From the NCBI RefSeq assembly GCF_027570035.1, contig NZ_JAKMUU010000001.1, positions 846,136 through 910,135 on the forward strand: a DNA stretch of 64,000 nucleotides, written 5' to 3'. Below are positions 8,957 to 16,841 of this stretch, piece after piece. The position numbers were made by a program, and so were the translations under genes. This stretch comes from Corynebacterium curieae. Lineage in GTDB: Bacteria; Actinomycetota; Actinomycetes; Mycobacteriales; Mycobacteriaceae. Each line of letters opens with the position of its first letter. Within the stretch, counting starts at the first letter, position 1. Below the pieces are notes generated by a model that worked only from the letters and a program-made list of their open reading frames with translations, had not been told where the DNA came from and made no database searches.

Positions 8957-10002
8957 AGGGCCCTCCTTCGGGTCATAACAATGGCAATGAAGAATGGCAC
9001 ACCCAGCAGCGAGGTGACGATGCCAATGGGGATCGCCAGTCCTGGCTTAATCATCAGGCTCACCGCGTGCGCGGCACACATGACGGCGGCGCCCGCAGCC
9101 ATTGAGGCGGGCAAGAAGTAACGCTGGTCCTCGCCCACCAACATGCGGGCAATATGCGGGCCGACCAGACCAATGAAACCGATGATGCCGGCAAAGGCCA
9201 CCGTCGTCGCCGCGACGAGCGAAACCACGATGAGCACCACGATGCGCAGGCGGGAGGTATTTACGCCCATCGCGGTAGCGCGGGCATCGCCAAGCCGCAA
9301 AGCAGTAAGACGCCAGCCCAGCGCCCACAGGATGGGCAGGGCGATAATCAGCACGGCCGCCAGCACCCCATTGGCCGCCCAATTGGCGCGGGTAAGCGAG
9401 CCCATGGACCAAAACACGATCTGCTGCAGCGCCTCGGCCGAGGACTGGTATTGGATAAGCGCCAGCATGGCTTGAAAAAAGAACACCAACCCGATGCCAA
9501 GCAGCACCATGGTCTCTGCCTTCGCGCCACGGATGACGGCCGCGATAACAATGATGGCCGTAGCCACCGCGGCAGCAAGCCACGCCACCAGCGCCAAGTT
9601 AAACTGCGGCTGCGCAATCAGCTGCCACTTGAGCACAATGGAGGTGGCGCCGCCAAACGCGGCGGCCGCAGAAATGCCGAGGGTAAATGGCTCGGCCAGC
9701 GGGTTATTGAGGATGGTCTGCATCTCCGCGCCGGCCAAGGACAAGGCCATACCGATGAGCACGGCCATCACGGCCATGGGCAGGCGCAGTTGCCACAGCA
9801 CCGTGCGCGTCTGGTCCTCCAGACCCGCAGGATTCACGATGCCCTTTATTACCTCGCCCGGGCTGATATCAATCGCACCGACGAAGTTGCTAATGACAAA
9901 TGCGACGGCCGCAATCAGGGTCAGGCCCGCAACGATGCCTATGCGTTGCCAGGTTAGCTTCTTATGTTGCCGCGCGAGCGCGGCTACCTCTGCACCCTCC
10001 AT
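8947..10002 (-). CDS. FecCD-family ABC transporter permease
   Basis: 351 residues with about nine to ten membrane helices and the FecCD features GMALSLAGAEMQTILNNPLA (coupling region) and FIGLVGPHIARMLVG. A single permease gene means the transporter would contain a homodimer of this protein. Its ATG overlaps the stop codon of the binding-protein gene (TAATG), indicating coupling. Role: passage of an iron chelate across the cytoplasmic membrane, inferred from family and operon. Confidence 0.92.
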   Translation of the reverse strand: MEGAEVAALARQHKKLTWQRIGIVAGLTLIAAVAFVISNFVGAIDISPGEVIKGIVNPAGLEDQTRTVLWQLRLPMAVMAVLIGMALSLAGAEMQTILNNPLAEPFTLGISAAAAFGGATSIVLKWQLIAQPQFNLALVAWLAAAVATAIIVIAAVIRGAKAETMVLLGIGLVFFFQAMLALIQYQSSAEALQQIVFWSMGSLTRANWAANGVLAAVLIIALPILWALGWRLTALRLGDARATAMGVNTSRLRIVVLIVVSLVAATTVAFAGIIGFIGLVGPHIARMLVGEDQRYFLPASMAAGAAVMCAAHAVSLMIKPGLAIPIGIVTSLLGVPFFIAIVMTRRRALWT

Positions 10003-11165
10003 TAGTTGGTGCTAAAGAAGGTTCCCTCGCCCGAGACCGGCGAGTACTTTTCTTGCGCATCCATCCACTGCTTGGCGACGTCCATATCGGCATACGCCTC
10101 CGGGTCGATCCACTCCGCCACCTGCAGCAGCGCCAGGTAATTAAACGGCGAATCATAGAACTGGTGCCACATGCTGTGCAGGTGATGCTCCTTAACCGCA
10201 CGCAGCTTATCGAAGCCGGCCTGCTTCTCCGGTAGCTTCGCGATGCTGCCCTTGGCTTCCTTTTCATCAATGCCGTAGCCCACTGCGGCGTATCCGACAG
10301 GGTGGCCTTCATCGTCCTTCATCTCAGACCAATCGCCACCGGTGGCGATGATCATATCCGGGTCAGATTCCAGGACCTTTTCCGGGGTGATTGTGCCGGA
10401 CTCGCCCGGAATGACTTTATCGCCGATATTCTCGCCGCCGGCCGCGTTGACCAGCTGGGAGATATTGGAATCGTTCCAAGATCCGCAGCAATCGGAGACA
10501 CCGGCCGAGCGCCAGACAAAGGTCTTCGGCTTATCTTCTACCTTCTCCGCGCGGTCCTCGACCAAATCCACGGTCTTTTGCCAATCCGAGTTAAATTCCT
10601 CAGCTCGGTCCTCTTGCCCAAAGATTTCGCCGAAAATATCCATGGTCTTCGGGGTATTTTCCAGCGGCTTGCGGCGGAAGTCGGTCACCGCGTACTTCAG
10701 GCCAGCTTGGTCCATCTTGTCGGTCAGGCCCGCCTCACGGGAAGCATCGTACTGATCCAGCGAGAGCACGATGAGGTCCGGGTCCAAGCTCACCAGCTTC
10801 TCCACGGTGACATCGCCCTTGGCAAAACCGCCCACCTCGGGGACTTCGTTTACGGACGGTAGCTCTTTTTCCAGCGCCTTGTAGTAGTCCGGCACGTTCT
10901 GCTTCAAGTCCGTGCCAATGCCGACGACCTTATCCAGCGGGTTATCGGTATTAAGAATGCCGGTAGCAAAAAGCGATCGGCCCTCGCCCAAAATCACGCG
11001 ATCGGGAGCCTTATCTAGTTCCACGTCACGGCCGGTGATATCGGTAAAAGAAAAGGCAGCATCGTCGCTTGCTCCGCCGGTTACTTCCTCGGCTGCACCG
11101 CAGCCGACCAGCGCCATTGCCGACGCCGCCACAACCGCCATCACCTTAAGGGGAGTATGAGCCAT
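10002..11165 (-). CDS. Iron-siderophore type ABC substrate-binding lipoprotein
   Basis: 387 residues. Start chosen at 11165, where AAGGA lies 6 nt upstream and a lipoprotein signal follows directly (MAHTPLKVMAVVAASAMALVGC, Cys22 in LVGC). The rest is a periplasmic-binding fold of the FepB/FhuD cluster: ITGRDVELDKAPDRVIL, later VSLDPDLIVLSLDQ, and a C-terminal lobe with SPFNYLALLQVAEW. In Gram-positives the protein is tethered to the outer face of the membrane. The ligand is unknown. Preceded by two adjacent DtxR-like boxes, hence probably induced by iron limitation. Confidence 0.92.
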   Translation of the reverse strand: MAHTPLKVMAVVAASAMALVGCGAAEEVTGGASDDAAFSFTDITGRDVELDKAPDRVILGEGRSLFATGILNTDNPLDKVVGIGTDLKQNVPDYYKALEKELPSVNEVPEVGGFAKGDVTVEKLVSLDPDLIVLSLDQYDASREAGLTDKMDQAGLKYAVTDFRRKPLENTPKTMDIFGEIFGQEDRAEEFNSDWQKTVDLVEDRAEKVEDKPKTFVWRSAGVSDCCGSWNDSNISQLVNAAGGENIGDKVIPGESGTITPEKVLESDPDMIIATGGDWSEMKDDEGHPVGYAAVGYGIDEKEAKGSIAKLPEKQAGFDKLRAVKEHHLHSMWHQFYDSPFNYLALLQVAEWIDPEAYADMDVAKQWMDAQEKYSPVSGEGTFFSTN

Positions 11166-11216
11166 TTTTAGTCCTTGGTCGTTGGATGCCCTCGCGGCTA
11201 ACGCGAAGGGCCTTAC

Positions 11217-11254
11217 ATAGGACATCCTAACCTGATTAAGTAAGGCAACCCAAA
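11217..11254. promoter_or_regulatory. Two abutting DtxR-box-like 19-mers
   Basis: Bases 11236-11254 match the DtxR consensus TTAGGTTAGGCTAACCTAA at 14 of 19 positions; 11217-11235 match at 13 of 19. They sit about 50-90 bp upstream of the binding-protein ATG, over a possible minus-strand promoter (TTGGGT, 18 nt, TAGGAT). Scoring was by eye. Confidence 0.45.
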
Positions 11255-11255
11255 C

Positions 11256-12533
11256 CTATACGGGTTCGCCGTTAATGGCATAGTCCTCCAGCTCGCCTTT
11301 CGGCACCTCCGTGCCGTCCGACATGGTGCGATCTTCTAACTCTCCGTCCGGATCCACGATGGCGATATCGAACCCCGACTCGCGAATACGGCGCAGCCCT
11401 TCCTTCAGCATGCGCCGGCCCATGCGGTTCGTACCAGAAATATGGGTCAGCTCCAGCACCACCGTGCCCTCGCTGAAATCTGATTCCATCAGCTCATACA
11501 AGACGGTCTCGGCCGCGTTGAAGTTAATCAAGCCCTGCAGATAAATCACCGTTAGCTCTGCATCCTGCTCCACCTTGCGCACCGGATTCACACCGTAGCG
11601 CTCATCCGTGGACATTAGATGCAGGCCCATATCCTTCGAGAGCAGCTTGAACGCATCCACACCGCGCACCGAGTTGCCCTCTTTATTAAGCCGCGGCGAG
11701 AACGTCGCCACGCCCAACTGGCCCGGCAACGTGCCCAACAGGCCGCCCGAGACACCCGACTTCGCCGGGATTCCCACCTCGGCCATCCACCGGCCGGCGC
11801 CGTCATACATGCCGGCCGAGCTCATTACCGATAGCGTCAACCGGCACACGTCCGCATCGAGAATCTTGTCTCCCGTTACCGGTTGCACGCCGCCATTGGC
11901 CAGCGTTGCCGACATCACGGCCAGGTCCCGCACCGTCACCACAATCGAGCACTGCTCGATATAGGTCGAAACCGCATCGTGCGCCTCATCCTGGATGATG
12001 TCGTAATTGCGCAGCATATGCGCCAGGGAGAGATTGCGTTCGCTGACTTCGAGCTCGGAGTCGCGCATGGGGGCGTCGATAAGCAAATCGCGGCCCGCCA
12101 GCCGCGAAAAATAGGTACGCAAACGCTCCACGCGCGCGGCCGGCTCCGAATCCACGCCATTAATCAACTGCGTGACCGCAATAGCGCCCGCATTGATCAT
12201 GGGGTTGACCGGCCGATGGTCATCGCGGTTTAGCGATAGCTCATTAAAAGCCTCGCCCGAAGGCTCCATGCCCACGATGTCGCGCACCGCGGAAAGGCCG
12301 AGCTCCTGAAGAGCCAGGGCATAAACAAAAGGCTTGGACAGGGACTGGAGGGTAAATTCCACCTCATCATCGCCCGCGGAGTACACGTGGCCGGTAGTCG
12401 TACACATCGCTGCGCCGAGGTACTCAGGCTCCGCCTTGGCCAGCTCCGGAATATAATCCGCCACAGCGCCGTCGCGGTTATCGCGCACCTTGTTGAGGAT
12501 TTCCTGCAAATAAAAAGGGATTGGTGTCTTCAT
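11256..12533 (-). CDS. glsA: Glutaminase A with C-terminal STAS domain
   Basis: 425 residues. Residues 1-305 are a serine-dependent beta-lactamase-like glutaminase: Ser64-x-x-Lys67 in QSLSKPF, then NPMINAGAI and the SGVSGG turn. It hydrolyses glutamine to glutamate and ammonia in the cytoplasm. Residues about 315-410 form a STAS (sulfate transporter/anti-sigma antagonist) domain, with VVLELTHISGTNRMGRRML typical of that fold; this extension occurs in some actinobacterial and eukaryal glutaminases and is usually thought regulatory. ATG at 12533 lacks a strong Shine-Dalgarno site. The upstream DUF3618 gene is separated by a terminator, so glsA has its own promoter. Confidence 0.92.
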   Translation of the reverse strand: MKTPIPFYLQEILNKVRDNRDGAVADYIPELAKAEPEYLGAAMCTTTGHVYSAGDDEVEFTLQSLSKPFVYALALQELGLSAVRDIVGMEPSGEAFNELSLNRDDHRPVNPMINAGAIAVTQLINGVDSEPAARVERLRTYFSRLAGRDLLIDAPMRDSELEVSERNLSLAHMLRNYDIIQDEAHDAVSTYIEQCSIVVTVRDLAVMSATLANGGVQPVTGDKILDADVCRLTLSVMSSAGMYDGAGRWMAEVGIPAKSGVSGGLLGTLPGQLGVATFSPRLNKEGNSVRGVDAFKLLSKDMGLHLMSTDERYGVNPVRKVEQDAELTVIYLQGLINFNAAETVLYELMESDFSEGTVVLELTHISGTNRMGRRMLKEGLRRIRESGFDIAIVDPDGELEDRTMSDGTEVPKGELEDYAINGEPV

Positions 12534-12548
12534 CCCAACCCAGCCTAC

Positions 12549-12576
12549 GAAAAAAGTCCCCGCGGTGCGGGGACTT
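12549..12576 (-). terminator. Terminator of the DUF3618 gene
   Basis: Arms AAGTCCCCGC and GCGGGGACTT form a 10-bp stem; on the minus strand it is followed by six T residues. Confidence 0.85.
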
Positions 12577-12582
12577 CGCTAA

Positions 12583-12861
12583 TTAGTGGCGCTCGGACAG
12601 CAGGCGCTGCAGCTCCTTCAGGTCGCTCTTGCGGCGACGAGAGCGGAATACCGAGAAAGCAATCAGGCCCACTACGGCTGCGCCGACGCCGCCCAGCGCC
12701 AGCTGCACGTTGCGTTCCTGCAGCTTATCGGTGGCCGCGGTCTTGGCCTCATTGGCAAAGTTCTGCGGCTTGCTGCGCTCCGCGAGCTCGTCCAAAGTGC
12801 CGGCCAGCTGGCGGCGGGTGCGCTCAATATCGCGCTGAATATCTTCAATATTGCGTGCCAC
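12583..12861 (-). CDS. DUF3618 domain membrane protein
   Basis: 92 residues. An amphipathic N-terminal half (DIQRDIERTRRQLAGTLDEL) characteristic of DUF3618 is followed by one membrane helix (LALGGVGAAVVGLIAFSVF) and a basic tail (RSRRRKSD). The family is found next to envelope and stress genes in actinobacteria; its function is unknown. GGAG lies upstream of the ATG and a good terminator follows, so it is an independent small transcription unit. Confidence 0.85.
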   Translation of the reverse strand: MARNIEDIQRDIERTRRQLAGTLDELAERSKPQNFANEAKTAATDKLQERNVQLALGGVGAAVVGLIAFSVFRSRRRKSDLKELQRLLSERH

Positions 12862-12957
12862 GACGTTCTCCTCTTAATTTAGGTTCGCTCTTAACGGGGT
12901 CATTCTACCCCGCCGGCACAGCGGCGTGCAGCCCGGGCGGTAAGTATGGTGGGGGCC

Positions 12958-13425
12958 ATGACTGAAAACCGTTTGAATACTGGAGACACCGCCCCTGCCT
13001 TTGCGCTTGCCGACGACGCCGGGAACACCGTTTCCCTCGCCGATTACGCAGGCCAGCGCGTACTCGTCTACTTCTACCCCCGCGCGAATACCCCAGGCTG
13101 CACTAAAGAGGCCTGCGATTTCCGCGACTCCCTGGAGCAGCTCAATGATCTCAATATCGCCGTAGTGGGTATTTCGCCAGATAAGCCGGAAGCACTGGCA
13201 AAGTTCCGCGCGGACCACGATCTCAACTTCCCACTGCTTTCGGATCCGGATAAGTCCGTCATGACCGCCTACGGCGCGTTTGGGGAGAAGAAGAACTACG
13301 GCAAGGTAGTCCAGGGCGTCATCCGCTCCACCTTCTTGGTCGAGCCGGATGGCACCATCGGCCAGACGCATTACAACGTTAAGGCAACCGGCCATGTCGC
13401 CCGCGTGATGAGGGGCCTTAGCTAG
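12958..13425 (+). CDS. bcp: Thioredoxin-dependent peroxiredoxin (BCP/PrxQ type)
   Basis: 155 residues, usual for Bcp. The peroxidatic Cys48 and resolving Cys53 lie in TPGCTKEACDFRDS (Cys-x4-Cys), so this is an atypical two-Cys peroxiredoxin that reduces hydrogen peroxide and organic peroxides with thioredoxin. The upstream ATG at 12946 is open, but the ATG at 12958 follows a TATGGT box by 7 nt and gives the usual N-terminus, so it is chosen. Confidence 0.92.
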   Translation: MTENRLNTGDTAPAFALADDAGNTVSLADYAGQRVLVYFYPRANTPGCTKEACDFRDSLEQLNDLNIAVVGISPDKPEALAKFRADHDLNFPLLSDPDKSVMTAYGAFGEKKNYGKVVQGVIRSTFLVEPDGTIGQTHYNVKATGHVARVMRGLS

Positions 13426-13653
13426 CACCGGGAGAGATCCTGCTACCGCGGTGTCGACTTTGCGCCCTTCGCCTTCGACGAGGCCGTCCACCGCGCCGGG
13501 GCACCCGTCGGTGCGTTGTACCTCGCCTGCGAGCTCACTCGGCACGACACCGCCGCGGATGCCGAGCGCCAGCCACATCTCCCGCTATCCGAAACCCTCT
13601 CCCTCTCGCGCCGTCCATAAGCGTTGACGACCGCATTGACCTGGCTGGATTCC

Positions 13654-13662
13654 TTATCCACA
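13654..13662 (+). other. Perfect DnaA box TTATCCACA
   Basis: Exact match to the high-affinity DnaA 9-mer, 138 bp from a second copy in the same orientation. No dnaA or dnaN gene is near, so it is not the standard oriC setting. Confidence 0.4.
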
Positions 13663-13799
13663 GCGTCGTCGCGCAGCTCAATTGCGCAACTGCGGGCGAT
13701 TCGGATGTCTTTGATGCCGTGGTCGTAGAGATTAAGCGCATGTCCGTTTCGTACCTTTTTGCCATTGCGGGCTTTTGAGGAAGTTGACGCTTAAACAAG

Positions 13800-13808
13800 T
13801 TATCCACA
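13800..13808 (+). other. Perfect DnaA box TTATCCACA (second copy)
   Basis: Second exact 9-mer, 55 bp before the HNH endonuclease start. Function is unproven. Confidence 0.4.
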
Positions 13809-13862
13809 ATTGCGAACGTCCTCGCCTCGGCTCACCCGCCGGCTCTGCTTAAAGTTGCAGCT

Positions 13863-14849
13863 ATGAGCGCACTGCAGGCCTATGCCACCCATATAAGCTC
13901 GGCGATGGATATCCTCGCCGAGGCCCATGGCATGCCTGAGCGCGCCCTCCTCGAGCTTGGTTTGCCGGACGTGGAAGCGCGCGAACTGCGCGCCATGGCC
14001 GAAGTCTATTTCGGCACGACCGGCTTTAGCCGCAAGCAACGCCACGCGGCCACGGCCGCCCGCCACCACGACCTAGTAACCCTCAAGCTCATCGAAAAAT
14101 ACGTTTCCCGGCTGCGCAATAAACGTGACGCCTGGAACTTGCGCGTGGAATTATGCCGCCTGCGCGGGCCAGCCTCCGAAATCGCGCGCCGCGCCAAGCA
14201 ACGCCTCCGCGATCTTCGCCCGCGCCGCACCCCGCCCCGCGAAGGAGTGCAGTTGCTGCGCCGGCCGAACGGCCCGTGGACGATGCGGATTACTGCCCTG
14301 TCGGCCTTCCTCGCGGAGTTCGACGCCGCGCTCGACCCCGCACGCCCGCTGGATTCTCTGCGGGATCTCCTACGCGGCACAGGCGTCCCTTCTGCGCGCA
14401 CCACGACCAATGTCATCATCCCACTCAACGCGCTGGACCAGATCCTGGACGGCGATGGCGAAGAGGTCACCCTGCGCCTGACCAACGGCGCCACCATTAC
14501 CGGGGCCGAGCTGGTCGAGCGCACCTTCACCGAGCACGGCCTAGTCACCCTTATCCACCCAGTCAAAGGCCCAGTCAACCTGTATCGCGCCTCCCGCTAC
14601 GCCACCGACAAGCAGCGGCAGATGGCCGCGGCCGAGAACCCCACCTGCCCTTGGCCGCCGTGCAACCACCCAGCCGATAAGGCCCAAATTCACCACCTCA
14701 AGGCATGGAAGCACGGTGGGCTGACCAATATGGACAACCTGACCGTGTGCTGTCCGTACCACAACGGGGTCAACCAGGACGATCCGAATGCCCCGCCGCT
14801 ACGCGGACGCCTTGCCCGAGTCAATGGCAAGGTCCGCTGGGTCCGTTAG
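13863..14849 (+). CDS. HNH endonuclease-domain protein (DUF222/13E12-like)
   Basis: 328 residues. The C-terminal 60 residues are an HNH nuclease with zinc-binding cysteines: CPWPPCNHPADKAQIHHLKAW followed by CCPYHNG. The remaining Arg-rich helical part resembles the DUF222 region of the multicopy 13E12 family common in mycobacteria and corynebacteria, but is shorter than usual. These proteins are often present in several copies per genome and their role is unknown; a selfish or repair function has been proposed. The preceding stretch is degenerate, which fits a formerly mobile or duplicating locus. Confidence 0.8.
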   Translation: MSALQAYATHISSAMDILAEAHGMPERALLELGLPDVEARELRAMAEVYFGTTGFSRKQRHAATAARHHDLVTLKLIEKYVSRLRNKRDAWNLRVELCRLRGPASEIARRAKQRLRDLRPRRTPPREGVQLLRRPNGPWTMRITALSAFLAEFDAALDPARPLDSLRDLLRGTGVPSARTTTNVIIPLNALDQILDGDGEEVTLRLTNGATITGAELVERTFTEHGLVTLIHPVKGPVNLYRASRYATDKQRQMAAAENPTCPWPPCNHPADKAQIHHLKAWKHGGLTNMDNLTVCCPYHNGVNQDDPNAPPLRGRLARVNGKVRWVR

Positions 14850-14873
14850 CGCTGCCTCTACGAGGTAGCGCTA
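14847..14873. terminator. Hairpin built from both stop codons of the convergent HNH and bioD genes
   Basis: TAGCGCTGCCTC and GAGGTAGCGCTA pair over 12 bp (one G-T) around a TAC loop. The outermost bases are the TAG of the HNH gene and the TAG of bioD on the other strand. No T run follows, so termination efficiency is uncertain. Confidence 0.5.
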
Positions 14874-15530
14874 CTCGGCGTGCTCTAAAAAGTTCGCGTA
14901 GGCTTCGGCGGCTACCCGCGCGAATTCGGCCGGCGTCATGCGGGCCATGCCCTCCGGCAGGCTGCCCCACAGCGGACAGCCGGTCACCACCGGCATCTCC
15001 TCGAGGTTCAGACGTGTAGCTAAGTCCGGTTCGGCCGGCAGCGAGCCACCAACCAGCCCGAGCACCTCGATTCCGCGGCGTTGCGCCTCGCGCACGGTCA
15101 GCTCTGCCGCGTTGAGGCTTCCTAAGCTGAGGGAGGTGACGATGAGGAGCCTATCGGCGACGTCGGCAAGCGTATAGGCGTCTGCCAGACGCACGAGCAG
15201 CCCGCCGGCGCCTTCAACAAGCACCACGCGTCCGGGCGCGTCGAGGGCGGCAATCCACTCCTTGAGCTCCTGCAGGCTGGGTTGGTCCATGCCGGCCCGG
15301 CGCGCAGAAAGGTTCGGCGCCAGCGGCTCCGGGAAGCGCACCATCTCGGTGACCTCCACGCCTGCCAGCTTGCCGACGGTCGCCGCATCTCCCTTTCCCT
15401 CCGGCTCCCCCGTCTGCAGTGGCTTAGCGTAGACAACCTCGCGGCCGCGTTGCTTGAAGGCGCTGGCGAGTGCGGCCGTGGCCACGGTCTTGCCGACGTC
15501 CGTGTTCGTCCCCGTCACGTAAATGATCAC
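14871..15530 (-). CDS. bioD: Dethiobiotin synthetase
   Basis: 219 residues. ATP-dependent carboxylation and ring closure of 7,8-diaminopelargonate to dethiobiotin. P-loop TGTNTDVGKT at the N-terminus, KPLQTGEPEGKGDA with the substrate-binding Lys, and VLVEGAGGLLVRL are family hallmarks. The GTG start at 15530 is chosen over the longer open frame because GGAGGA lies 5 nt upstream and because it gives the canonical N-terminus. The start overlaps the bioA stop (GTGA), so the genes are coupled. Confidence 0.95.
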   Translation of the reverse strand: MIIYVTGTNTDVGKTVATAALASAFKQRGREVVYAKPLQTGEPEGKGDAATVGKLAGVEVTEMVRFPEPLAPNLSARRAGMDQPSLQELKEWIAALDAPGRVVLVEGAGGLLVRLADAYTLADVADRLLIVTSLSLGSLNAAELTVREAQRRGIEVLGLVGGSLPAEPDLATRLNLEEMPVVTGCPLWGSLPEGMARMTPAEFARVAAEAYANFLEHAE

Positions 15531-16798
15531 TGTCGTCCTCCTGCCACCGCGGCGCGCACGCCGCGGCACATCTGTGTTACTTCGTCCGCGGTGCTGATAA
15601 ACGGCGGCATGATATAAATCAGCCGGCCGAACGGGCGCAACCACACGCCCTGTTCTACGGCCGCGGCCGTCGCTGCGGCCATATTTACTTCGCGTTCCAT
15701 TTCCACCACGCCGATGGCGCCAAGCACGCGCACATCCGCTACTCCCGGCTCCTCGGCTAGTCCTCCAAGCCCGCGCTGCAGCTGCTTTTCGATGCCCGCT
15801 ACCTGCTCGCGCCAGTGTCCTTCCAAAATGAGCTCAGTTGCCGCGGCCGAAACGGCGCAAGCAAGCGGATTAGCCATAAACGTCGGTCCGTGCATCAGCG
15901 CGCGCGGGCGCATCCCTTCGGCAATCTTCGCAGTAGCGAGCGTGGCGGCCATGGTCATAAACCCGCCGGTCATCGCCTTGCCAACGCACATAATATCTGG
16001 CACGACGCCGGCCGCTTGAGTGGCAAAAAGGTCGCCAGTCCGGCCGAAGCCGGTGGCGATCTCATCTGCGATGAGCACGATTCCGTGGCGGTCACAAATA
16101 TCGCGGGCCCCGCGTACCAGCTCGTGGTCGTGAAAGCGCATGCCTCCCGCGCCTTGGACTACAGGTTCGATGACTAGGGCCGCGACCTCCTCTGTGATGC
16201 ACGCTTCCAGTTCGTGCAGATAGGTTGCGCGCTCGGCCGGGCTAGCTCCGCGAGTAGGCGGCGCTGGGGCGAAAACCTGGCGCGCTAAGGTGCCAGTCCA
16301 CATCGAGTGCATACCGCCTTCGGGATCGCACACGCTCATCGCCGCGAAGGTATCGCCGTGATACCCCGATCGCCACGTCAGCATCTTGGTGCGCTCCGGG
16401 TGCCCTAGGCCGCGGGCGTACTGTAGCGCCATTTTGATGGCTACTTCTACCGATACAGATCCGGAGTCCGAATAAAAGACCTGCTCGAAATCACCCCGAG
16501 TCAGTTCCATGAGGTTACGGGTCAGCCGCGCGGCAGGTTCGTGGGTGAGCCCGCCGAACATGACGTGACTCATCTGCTCGATTTGTGCAGCCGCTGCTGC
16601 CTTGAGTCGCGGGTGTCCGTGGCCGTGGGCGGCGGCCCACCAGGAAGACATGGCGTCGATAAGCGTGGTGCCATCCGCAAGCGTTAGATGGACGCCGGCG
16701 GCCGAGTCCACCACAAGCGTTGGCTCACCTGGCTCGGCGTAGGGGTGCCAAATGTGTCGCGCGTCGAGAGCGGCAATATCCTCCGCTGAAATATCCAT
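15527..16798 (-). CDS. bioA: Adenosylmethionine--8-amino-7-oxononanoate aminotransferase
   Basis: 423 residues. PLP enzyme converting 7-keto-8-aminopelargonate to 7,8-diaminopelargonate, using S-adenosylmethionine as amino donor. Motifs: HIWHPYAEP at the N-terminus, SWWAAAHGHGHP, the substrate-proximal SGYHGDTFAAMSV, LIADEIATGFGRTG, and the PLP lysine in CVGKAMTGG. First gene of bioA-bioD. No bioB or bioF is in the window. The 43-bp gap to the divergent POT transporter contains overlapping -10 elements; no obvious Shine-Dalgarno site is seen before the ATG. Confidence 0.95.
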   Translation of the reverse strand: MDISAEDIAALDARHIWHPYAEPGEPTLVVDSAAGVHLTLADGTTLIDAMSSWWAAAHGHGHPRLKAAAAAQIEQMSHVMFGGLTHEPAARLTRNLMELTRGDFEQVFYSDSGSVSVEVAIKMALQYARGLGHPERTKMLTWRSGYHGDTFAAMSVCDPEGGMHSMWTGTLARQVFAPAPPTRGASPAERATYLHELEACITEEVAALVIEPVVQGAGGMRFHDHELVRGARDICDRHGIVLIADEIATGFGRTGDLFATQAAGVVPDIMCVGKAMTGGFMTMAATLATAKIAEGMRPRALMHGPTFMANPLACAVSAAATELILEGHWREQVAGIEKQLQRGLGGLAEEPGVADVRVLGAIGVVEMEREVNMAAATAAAVEQGVWLRPFGRLIYIMPPFISTADEVTQMCRGVRAAVAGGRQ

Positions 16799-16829
16799 GA
16801 TTTTAGGTCTATCACAGACTTTCGGCCGT

Positions 16830-16835
16830 TATAGT
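16830..16835 (+). promoter_or_regulatory. Leaderless -10 box of the POT transporter, overlapping a bioA -10 candidate
   Basis: TATAGT ends 6 nt before the POT ATG. On the opposite strand the same bases read TATAAC in the direction of bioA, leaving about 32 nt to the bioA ATG. The two genes would compete for one short promoter region. Confidence 0.45.
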
Positions 16836-16841
16836 GCTTTT

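Larger units (their letters stand above)
13426..13862. other. Gene-poor 437-bp stretch with traces of a decayed reading frame
   Basis: No intact gene is convincing here. On the plus strand one frame from about 13444 reads protein-like (for example GVDFAPFAFDEAVHRAGAPV) to a stop at 13618-13620; the following frame from about 13624 reads LAGFLIHSVVAQLNCATAGD and stops near 13780. Together they look like two pieces of one gene separated by a frameshift, with no clear start. I do not recognise the product. Two perfect DnaA boxes also lie here. Confidence 0.35.

Noticed and set aside
13654..13808. Chromosomal origin of replication
   Set aside because: Only two DnaA boxes, no AT-rich unwinding element, and no dnaA, dnaN, rpmH or parAB nearby.
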